A stretch of DNA of 64,000 bases from Mucilaginibacter flavidus (GTDB lineage: Bacteria; Bacteroidota; Bacteroidia; Sphingobacteriales; Sphingobacteriaceae). Location: NCBI RefSeq assembly GCF_024055575.1, contig NZ_JAMXOE010000002.1, forward strand, positions 372,001-436,000, in the 5' to 3' direction. Below, piece by piece: positions 58,076-64,000 of the stretch (the stretch's first letter is position 1; every line of letters starts with the position of its first letter). A program made the position numbers and the translations under genes. Below the pieces are notes generated by a model. That model did no database searches and was not told where the DNA came from. It saw only the letters and a program-made list of their open reading frames with translations.

Positions 58076-58963
58076 TTAAAAATATCCCCAAATCCAATTA
58101 AACAATAGGACCAACAAATATTGCAGTATCAGTACGCCGTCCATACAAAAAAAGTAATAATACTCATTCTTCTCCCATTTTGATTTGAAGATGAGCCAGC
58201 CGGTTAAGATGACTGAAAGCGCCAAAGCCCAAAAATCGTGTCCAATGGTATGATTTTTAAAAAGGAGCAACAGGATAATATACCCGCCCAGCAATATCTG
58301 GCAAAACAGGTAGGCATTTTTTTCGCCTAAAACGGTGGGCACTGTTTTTAACCCCGATTTGCGGTCGTCAAACAAATCGCGGATATCAAAAGGGATGGTT
58401 AAGGCTGCGATAAACAGAAAGCGTTTGGCTATTAATATGGTAATATCACGCAGACTGATGGTTGTTAAATGAAAATGCTGCGCTTCCAGCACCGGCAGCA
58501 AAACAATACTCATCGTCCATACCAGGGCTATCATAAACTGTTTTAACCAGGGTATGTGCCGCAACCCGAATTTTTGATCGCCGATGGTAAATAGCGGGAT
58601 GCTGTAGAAAAAGGAAATAATACCTAAAAATATCAGCAGTATCCGCGACTCCATCGAAAGCAAAACAAACAGCGGGATTAACGAAAGCAGTGACACGATG
58701 GTGAATGTTACCATTAACCGGTAGTGTCCAAAAAACCATCTTATACGTAAATACGGTGATTTAAGCGGGTCGCCGGTTTTGGTGGCCAGGATACTGAAGT
58801 TATAAATGCCTAATGTTGACGTAAATAAAAGGCCCAGAACAGGTAACATCGGCTTGGCACCGATGAGGTAAAATGTAAGCAGACCCTGTGCAACGGCACA
58901 AAGTGACATGAAAATATTACTGAACAGCAGAAAATCAAAAACAGAATAAAATGTTTTTTTCAT
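58076..58963 (-). CDS. UbiA-superfamily-like integral membrane protein
   Basis: 295 aa with about eight or nine membrane segments. The second aspartate motif of UbiA prenyltransferases is visible as DIRDLFDDRKSGLKTVPTVL. The first motif, normally Asn and Asp rich (NxxxDxxxD), is replaced in the corresponding loop by GIYNFSILATKTGDPL, which keeps only one Asn and one Asp. The enzyme may therefore have altered metal-diphosphate binding or another substrate. It is probably a divergent prenyltransferase-like protein common in Bacteroidota. It is convergent with the CocE-type gene at a 27-bp gap. Confidence 0.78.
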   Translation of the reverse strand: MKKTFYSVFDFLLFSNIFMSLCAVAQGLLTFYLIGAKPMLPVLGLLFTSTLGIYNFSILATKTGDPLKSPYLRIRWFFGHYRLMVTFTIVSLLSLIPLFVLLSMESRILLIFLGIISFFYSIPLFTIGDQKFGLRHIPWLKQFMIALVWTMSIVLLPVLEAQHFHLTTISLRDITILIAKRFLFIAALTIPFDIRDLFDDRKSGLKTVPTVLGEKNAYLFCQILLGGYIILLLLFKNHTIGHDFWALALSVILTGWLIFKSKWEKNEYYYFFCMDGVLILQYLLVLLFNWIWGYF

Positions 58964-58987
58964 TTTCGATTGATGGTAGTCTTTTTA

Positions 58988-59059
58988 AGTCCGTAGTCTT
59001 GAGTCTTAAGTCAGAAAACCATAATCCCACTCAGGACTTAAGACTACAAACTTAGGACT
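58988..59059. repeat. 25-bp inverted repeat at the end of the metallophosphoesterase gene
   Basis: Arms 58988-59012 and 59035-59059 are complementary at 20 of 25 positions (core word GTCTTAAGTC). The right arm overlaps the stop codon of the metallophosphoesterase gene (59052-59054). It could serve as an RNA hairpin terminator, though it lacks a strong T run. Confidence 0.7.
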
Positions 59060-60371
59060 GTTTTCCCACAGGTGCATTCCCGGCTTTTAGTTCAAATATC
59101 GTAATCTCCGGCAATATTCCAATTCTTCCGGCAAAGTTTAAAAAGCCATAGCCAACGTTAACATATAATTGCTGCCGGCCCTGTTGATAGTGCCCGGCCC
59201 ATTCGTTATAAATATATTGTATCGGGCTCCATTGAAAATGCTCTGTCCGTACGCCCATTTGCATGCCATGCGTATGGCCCGAAAACATTGCGTCAATTTG
59301 AGGATACTGCGGCAGCACCTGTGCCCGCCAATGTGATGGATCGTGTGATAGCAGTAACTTTACCGGCAAATCACCAGTGTTTTTGACTGCGAGGTCCATA
59401 CGGCCGTATTTTGGAAAACGGCTCAGTTCGCCCCAGTTTTCAATGCCGAGTATTCCTATTTCTTCCCCATCGACTTTTAAACGGCGGTTCTCGTTCATCA
59501 GCAAATCCCAGCCCAGTGTTTTGTGTGCGCCGATAATTTCTTCCAGGTTTTTTTGTTTGGCTGCGGCGTTGGGCCACCATGCATAGTCGCCATAATCGTG
59601 GTTACCAAGGCACGAATAAACACCCAGTGGCGCTTTTACCTTGTTAAAAATCTCGATGTAATCTTTAACCTCGTTACTCATAGAGTTTACCAGGTCGCCG
59701 GTGAAAAATATAAAATCGGTCTTTTCCCGCATCAGCATCTCCACTCCGCCAAGCACCGCTGTTTTATTAAAAAAACTACCGGAATGAATGTCGGATATTT
59801 GCCCCAGTCTTATCCCGTCAAATGCTTTCGGCAAGTTAGGGAGATACAGCTTTTGCCTTTTGATATGATAATCATATAGCCCGCTTTTCATATTGAGTTT
59901 TAAGGCGGCCAATGGCACTACGCCTGCCAGCAAACCTGCCTTCATTAAAAACTCGGACCGTGGGATATCGGGAATGTTTTTTGGTGCTGCAGTTGATGTT
60001 GCTGTTTGTCCGGGTATATTCGTGGGCGTATGCAATACGCCACTACGCGTTGCAATTCGTTTTTTTATGGATATGACTAACCGCCTTAAATCATCTATTG
60101 CAATAAATGGGACAAACGATATTTTGAAAAGGAACACCAGGAAAAAAAATGTAATAAGCCCCACCCTGCCCATCACGCCCATTTTTACGTAAACAACGAA
60201 AAACAGGTCGGCAATCAGGAAAGTGGAAAACATCCAATAATACAGTGGAAAGCGCTTTTTTTGCAGGAATTTCCATTTTTTCGATGCACCTTTTAAACCG
60301 CTTAAAACATACAAGTCGATCAATAAAAGTGCGGCAACAAGTAAAAATACCTGCAGGTGTAATCCATTCAT
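59052..60371 (-). CDS. Membrane-anchored metallophosphoesterase
   Basis: 439 aa. Three N-terminal membrane segments (LQVFLLVAALLLIDLYVLSG, FSTFLIADLFFVVYV and GLITFFFLVFLFKISF) are followed by a linker and another hydrophobic stretch (FLMKAGLLAGVVPLAAL). The calcineurin-like phosphoesterase domain has all metal motifs: GQISDIHSGS, FFTGDLVN, CLGNHDYGDY, LLSHDPSHW and SGHTHGMQMG. The substrate is unknown; related proteins include YkuE/LpxH-like enzymes. It is 20 bp downstream of the MoxR-type ATPase gene. Confidence 0.93.
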   Translation of the reverse strand: MNGLHLQVFLLVAALLLIDLYVLSGLKGASKKWKFLQKKRFPLYYWMFSTFLIADLFFVVYVKMGVMGRVGLITFFFLVFLFKISFVPFIAIDDLRRLVISIKKRIATRSGVLHTPTNIPGQTATSTAAPKNIPDIPRSEFLMKAGLLAGVVPLAALKLNMKSGLYDYHIKRQKLYLPNLPKAFDGIRLGQISDIHSGSFFNKTAVLGGVEMLMREKTDFIFFTGDLVNSMSNEVKDYIEIFNKVKAPLGVYSCLGNHDYGDYAWWPNAAAKQKNLEEIIGAHKTLGWDLLMNENRRLKVDGEEIGILGIENWGELSRFPKYGRMDLAVKNTGDLPVKLLLSHDPSHWRAQVLPQYPQIDAMFSGHTHGMQMGVRTEHFQWSPIQYIYNEWAGHYQQGRQQLYVNVGYGFLNFAGRIGILPEITIFELKAGNAPVGKQS

Positions 60372-60391
60372 TATCAGCTGGAAATTTACGA

Positions 60392-61894
60392 TTAATAACG
60401 ATCATCATCTATATCAAGGTCGTCGTCATCAGGCTGCAAATTAAACAAACTGTTGAACATATCCGAGAACGCAAATCCGTTATCCAAAAAGCCTTTGCTT
60501 AATTGCGAAAACTCCGACAAGCCATGCAGCACAAACTCCATCAGCAACAAATCCTGGCTTTCGGTTAGCCGCGGATGGAATTTTTTAACCAGCGCCTTTA
60601 AACCGGGAACAGAGTTAAGCGCTTTTTTATATTCCTGCAAAGGCAACTCATCAACCAGCGAAAGGTTGTTCCCGTCGCCAAACCAATTGATAATTTCGGC
60701 ATATGGGTTTGGTGCTTTGGCTTTTTTGGCTTTTTCCGGGTCAGGGAAAAATTGCACCATCAGCGTTTTTATGGCTTTACCGATAAGGATATTAGCCACT
60801 TTGCCGGGCCCTTCCAACTCGCCTTCGTATACCAGCTCAATTTTACCGGTAATGGCCGGGATCACACCCAAAAAGTCTGAAATGCGAACAGCAGTAGTTT
60901 TTTCTTTATTGATCAACATCCGCCTTTCTGCGTTGCTGATTAAATTTTCATAGGCTGATATCGTTAACCTGGCTGATACGCCCGATTTTTTATCGATGTA
61001 TTCCGAATTACGGGCTTCAAAAGCAATTTGTTCAACCAAATCCTTTACCAGGCCATCAGCTTCAACGGTTGCCCTTTGGTCAGCAGAGAGGGATGCTTCC
61101 TGTTGGGTTATTTTGCGCGAAATTTCAACCGAGCGTGGGTAGTGGGTTAATATCTGGCTTTCAATACGGTCTTTCAGCGGCGTAACTATCGAACCACGGT
61201 TAGTATAATCCTCGGGATTGGCAGTAAACACAAATTGTATATCCAGCGGCAAGCGCAGCTTAAAGCCTCGGATTTGAATATCCCGCTCCTGTAAAATATT
61301 AAACAGCGATACCTGTATACGCGCCTGCAAATCGGGCAGCTCATTAATTACGAATATGCCGCGGTGTGCACGTGGAATTAGCCCGAAGTGGATAACACGC
61401 TCATCGGAGTAGTTAAGCTTCATGGTGGCCGCCTTTATGGGGTCTACATCGCCAATCAAATCGGCAACGGTAACGTCAGGGGTAGCTAGTTTTTCAGTGT
61501 AACGTTCGGAGCGGTGCACCCAGCCTATCGGCGTGTCATCGCCTTTGGCTAATAATTCATGATGCCCGAACCACGATATCGGTGCCAGCGGGTCATCGTA
61601 CAGTTCAGAACCTTCAATGTATGGCATCCACTCATCCAGCAAATTAACCAGCAAGCGCGCAATACGGGTTTTGGCCTGACCACGCAAGCCAAGCAACAAA
61701 ATGTTATGGCGCGATAGTATCGCAGTTTGTAAATCGGGTATTACCGTGTCTTCAAATCCTACTATGCCTTCAAATCCGCCTTCGCCGTTTTGCAATTGCT
61801 TAATCAGGTTCTCGCGCAATTCATCCTTCACCGACCGGCTTTTGTAATCTGTTTTTTTTAACTGCCCGAGGGTGGTTATATCTTTTTTATTCAT
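60392..61894 (-). CDS. MoxR/ChlI-type AAA+ ATPase
   Basis: 500 aa. Walker A is LLGLRGQAKTRIARLL, Walker B and sensor region are GIFVINELPDLQARIQVSLF and the arginine-finger region is FTANPEDYTNRGSIVTPLKD. The length and layout match the magnesium-chelatase-subunit-I-like proteins of Bacteroidota that work together with VWA proteins. Such pairs act as chaperone-like complexes for maturation of enzymes; the client is unknown. The partner VWA gene lies at 62398 upstream in the same direction, separated by a VOC gene. Confidence 0.9.
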   Translation of the reverse strand: MNKKDITTLGQLKKTDYKSRSVKDELRENLIKQLQNGEGGFEGIVGFEDTVIPDLQTAILSRHNILLLGLRGQAKTRIARLLVNLLDEWMPYIEGSELYDDPLAPISWFGHHELLAKGDDTPIGWVHRSERYTEKLATPDVTVADLIGDVDPIKAATMKLNYSDERVIHFGLIPRAHRGIFVINELPDLQARIQVSLFNILQERDIQIRGFKLRLPLDIQFVFTANPEDYTNRGSIVTPLKDRIESQILTHYPRSVEISRKITQQEASLSADQRATVEADGLVKDLVEQIAFEARNSEYIDKKSGVSARLTISAYENLISNAERRMLINKEKTTAVRISDFLGVIPAITGKIELVYEGELEGPGKVANILIGKAIKTLMVQFFPDPEKAKKAKAPNPYAEIINWFGDGNNLSLVDELPLQEYKKALNSVPGLKALVKKFHPRLTESQDLLLMEFVLHGLSEFSQLSKGFLDNGFAFSDMFNSLFNLQPDDDDLDIDDDRY

Positions 61895-61900
61895 CTAATG

Positions 61901-62284
61901 CTAATGTGCTATGTGATTGCTTACCTCGATTAAATTTCTATCGGGGTCGCGGAAATAAATGGAGGTGGTTTTGCCTGCCGCGTTACGGCGTTCAACCAGC
62001 CCCTCAATTGCTATGTTTCTACTCTCAAGTTCAGCTTTTATTTGCTCTATCGACTCTGCAACCGTAAAACCAATATCAAGCGAGCCAGGCGTAGGCTTAT
62101 CAGCTTCCAAATCAAAGCTCCTGCCCTTTTGGCGTAGGCTGAGGCCCTGGTTGCCAAACTTCAGTGCCTTTTTTCGCGCTGTAAATTCTTCAACCTCCAT
62201 ACCCAAAACATCCCTGTAAAAATTGCAGGTTTCGTCAATGTCTTTCACCGTTAATACAAGGTGATTTATCTGCTCAACTTTCAT
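61901..62284 (-). CDS. VOC (glyoxalase/bleomycin-resistance) family protein
   Basis: 127 aa, one VOC domain of two beta-alpha-beta-beta-beta units. The first metal-ligand position is His8 in INHLVLTVKDIDETCNFYRD and the last is Glu in FRDPDRNLIEVSN. It may isomerise or cleave a small substrate; related Bacteroidota and E. coli proteins (YwkD/YaeR-like) are uncharacterised. It ends 6 bp upstream of the MoxR-type ATPase start, so it shares its operon. Confidence 0.9.
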   Translation of the reverse strand: MKVEQINHLVLTVKDIDETCNFYRDVLGMEVEEFTARKKALKFGNQGLSLRQKGRSFDLEADKPTPGSLDIGFTVAESIEQIKAELESRNIAIEGLVERRNAAGKTTSIYFRDPDRNLIEVSNHIAH

Positions 62285-62308
62285 ATGCTGTCAATTTGAT
62301 GATTATCC

Positions 62309-62391
62309 GATTTGAAAATTTCACGATTTGATGATTTGAAAATGAAGAATCAATTCATCTTCAAATTTTCAAATTAACACATCTTCAAATT
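62309..62391. repeat. 38-bp AT-rich inverted repeat of ATTTGAAAATG words
   Basis: Arms 62309-62346 and 62354-62391 match at 28 of 38 positions around a 7-bp loop. Each arm is itself built from three ATTTGA words. It fills the gap between the VWA stop (62398) and the VOC start (62284), so it would form a long hairpin in the minus-strand transcript inside the predicted operon. Confidence 0.7.
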
Positions 62392-62397
62392 AAGAAA

Positions 62398-63495
62398 TCA
62401 TCTTACTGTTTTTCGCCTGTTACGGATGTAATCTTCAAAAATATATTCGCCCAGGCCGTTCAGCGAGCTGTAAAAAGCTTTACCGCCGTTTGTCTCGGTA
62501 AATTTACGAACAAATTGCTGCAGGTATGGGTCTTTGGCAATCATAAATGTGGTAATGGGTATTTTCAGCCGTTTGCACTGGGCAGCCATGTTAAGGGTTT
62601 TGTTAACCACTTTCCTGTCGAGCCCTATGCTGTTCTTATAATATTTAGTACCCTCTTTTAAGCAGGTGGGCTTACCATCGGTAATCATAAATATTTGCTT
62701 GTTGTGCGTTTTACGGCGCCGCAGCAAATCGTTAGCCAGCTCGAGGCCGGCATAGGTATTGGTATGATAGGGGCCAACCTGCAAATACGGTAAGTCTTTT
62801 AGGGTTATCGGCCAGGCATCGTTACCAAACACAACAATATCCAAAGTATCCTTAGGGTACTTGGTGCGGATAAGTTCAGCCAGCGCCATGGCTACCTTTT
62901 TTGCAGGGGTGATCCTGTCCTCGCCATACAATATCATCGAGTGCGAAATATCAATCATCAGCACGGTCGAAGTAAGGGTTTTGTAATCCATCTCTTCAAC
63001 TTCCAGGTCACGTTCAGTCATCATAAAATCGCCGATGCCATGGTTAACCTGTGCGTTATGGATCGACTGGGTCATGTTGATCTGGTCGAGACTGTCGCCA
63101 AATTCAAACTCGCGACGCTCAGCATTTTTCTCGTCCCCCTGCCCTGATTGCGGCGACCGGTGATTCCCCTTCCCAGATTTTTTCAGTTTCCCAAAAATCT
63201 CCTCCAATGCCGACTGCCTGATGCTTTGCTCGGTTTTAGCAGTGATGCTGAAACCACCACTTTGCTCCTCCTCGCTTAAGTATCCTTTTTGCTTTAGCTC
63301 ATCGATGAAATCGCCCATACCATACTCATCGTTGGTAAGGTTATATTGCTTATCAAGCTCATTCATCCAAGCCAAAGCTTCGCCAGCATCGCCGGCGGTA
63401 TAGTTAAGCAACTCCAGGAATAATTTCAGTAATTCTTCAAACCCGCCTTTTTGAATCTGGCTGGGTTTAAATTTCGAAAATTCGAATCCACGCAT
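62398..63495 (-). CDS. VWA-domain protein, partner of MoxR-type ATPase
   Basis: 365 aa, cytoplasmic. The N-terminal half is helical. The VWA domain starts near residue 178 with the MIDAS motif TVLMIDISHSMILYGEDRIT (DxSxS), and continues with LDIVVFGNDAWPI and FMITDGKPTCL, where the Asp completes the metal site. Together with the AAA+ ATPase it would form a MoxR-VWA chaperone complex. No signal peptide is present. It begins the three-gene set VWA, VOC, AAA+. Confidence 0.92.
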   Translation of the reverse strand: MRGFEFSKFKPSQIQKGGFEELLKLFLELLNYTAGDAGEALAWMNELDKQYNLTNDEYGMGDFIDELKQKGYLSEEEQSGGFSITAKTEQSIRQSALEEIFGKLKKSGKGNHRSPQSGQGDEKNAERREFEFGDSLDQINMTQSIHNAQVNHGIGDFMMTERDLEVEEMDYKTLTSTVLMIDISHSMILYGEDRITPAKKVAMALAELIRTKYPKDTLDIVVFGNDAWPITLKDLPYLQVGPYHTNTYAGLELANDLLRRRKTHNKQIFMITDGKPTCLKEGTKYYKNSIGLDRKVVNKTLNMAAQCKRLKIPITTFMIAKDPYLQQFVRKFTETNGGKAFYSSLNGLGEYIFEDYIRNRRKTVR

Positions 63496-63649
63496 ACAAT
63501 GCCCTTTCTGATATAAAATAACGGAATATTATTTGTAAAAGTTTTTAAAAAAAGGTTTTAGATGGAATTGTTATGAGAATATGACAAAAGCCCCCCAAGC
63601 CCCCTGATGGTGGAATTTTCGATTAGCAGGATTGGATTTGGATATTGAT

Positions 63650-64000
63650 TTAAAACTTTGCTAAAAGACTCTCATCGTAGATAGGGTTCGCACCGCGTTT
63701 ACCTGCAACATACGAGCCTACCAAACACGCTTTCTCAATTACCCCCTGCATGGGCTCATTTTTTAACAGGCCCGATACAAACGCAGCCAGGAAAGCATCG
63801 CCGGCGCCTACCGTGTCAACAACGTTCACCGGGCAGCCAGGGTGTTCGTAAAATTCGTAGTCGTGCCAGGCCATGGCGCCATGTTCGCCACGGGTAACGC
63901 AAATCGTTTTGGGGTGATATTTCTTCTGAAACTCAATGATATTTTCTTTCAGGTCGCTGGTATTGCTGCCGATCAGCAGGGCCGCTTCATCCTCGTTCAT
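63650..64000 (-). CDS. PfkB-family sugar kinase, C-terminal part (cut by window edge)
   Basis: The last 116 codons are present and the gene continues beyond 64000. The ATG at the very edge (NEDEAALLIG context) is internal to the family, not the true start. The PfkB signature with the catalytic Asp is VNVVDTVGAGDAFLAAFVSG. KTICVTRGEHGAMAW also fits. The family phosphorylates fructose, ribose, adenosine or related sugars; the visible part resembles fructokinase-like members. Confidence 0.9.
   Translation of the reverse strand: MNEDEAALLIGSNTSDLKENIIEFQKKYHPKTICVTRGEHGAMAWHDYEFYEHPGCPVNVVDTVGAGDAFLAAFVSGLLKNEPMQGVIEKACLVGSYVAGKRGANPIYDESLLAKF

Noticed and set aside
63580..63615. CCCCCCAAGCCCCC string before the PfkB gene as a G-quadruplex or regulatory site
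   Set aside because: Similar strings are common in Bacteroidota intergenic DNA and nothing else supports a function here.

Overview
The window looks like chromosome from a Bacteroidota soil or plant-associated bacterium, most likely Sphingobacteriaceae (Mucilaginibacter- or Pedobacter-like). The signs are a SusC/SusD pair, a hybrid two-component sensor, many secreted glycoside hydrolases, Bacteroidota-only families (DUF983, DUF2461, DUF4286), TAnnTTTG promoter elements and AT-rich intergenic inverted repeats. The genus is inference. No rRNA, tRNA, CRISPR array, integrase or intact insertion sequence was seen.

Region 1 (1-6050, minus strand) is a tight operon of planctomycete-type genes: a PSCyt1/DUF1549/DUF1553 cytochrome-like protein with a LamG-like insert, a Tat-exported DUF1501 protein, a Tat-exported NHL beta-propeller protein and the start of a DUF2231-like membrane protein cut by the window edge. 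Region 2 (about 6157-7640) is decayed DNA: the C-terminal end of a GH92 mannosidase, a possible histidine kinase tail, and an 87-bp near-copy of the hemW promoter and start codon.

Region 3 (7645-42557) is a large polysaccharide-utilisation locus aimed at substituted xylan, most likely arabinoxylan carrying feruloyl and acetyl groups. It has one SusC/SusD pair, two FG-GAP/ASPIC-UnbV lipoproteins, a GH43, a minus-strand operon (GH8, tandem CE1 esterase, SGNH esterase, GH10, GH95), a one-protein hybrid two-component regulator, a second minus-strand operon (CE1, GH51, GH43, CE1, GH43-CBM6), and a plus-strand pair (beta-sandwich protein of unknown function, GH43). Together these would cut the xylan backbone (GH10), trim oligosaccharides (GH8, GH43), remove arabinose (GH51, GH43), remove feruloyl and acetyl esters (CE1, SGNH) and remove L-fucose or L-galactose (GH95). 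Two identical LacI-type palindromes lie upstream of susC and of the regulator. The locus is bracketed by the 87-bp direct repeat (6625-6711 and 42617-42703), which suggests that it was inserted or rearranged at the 5' end of hemW.

Region 4 (42693-64000) is mainly housekeeping: hemW, a fasciclin protein, a JmjC/cupin_8 protein, small membrane proteins, DUF983, DUF2461, an OmpA-like lipoprotein, an RmlC-like epimerase, DUF4286, a TPR protein, an S9-peptidase-like lipoprotein that has lost two catalytic residues and sits directly upstream of a sensor kinase and response regulator, a methyltransferase, a CocE-type hydrolase, a UbiA-like protein, a metallophosphoesterase, a MoxR-type ATPase and VWA protein with a VOC protein between them, and the end of a PfkB sugar kinase.
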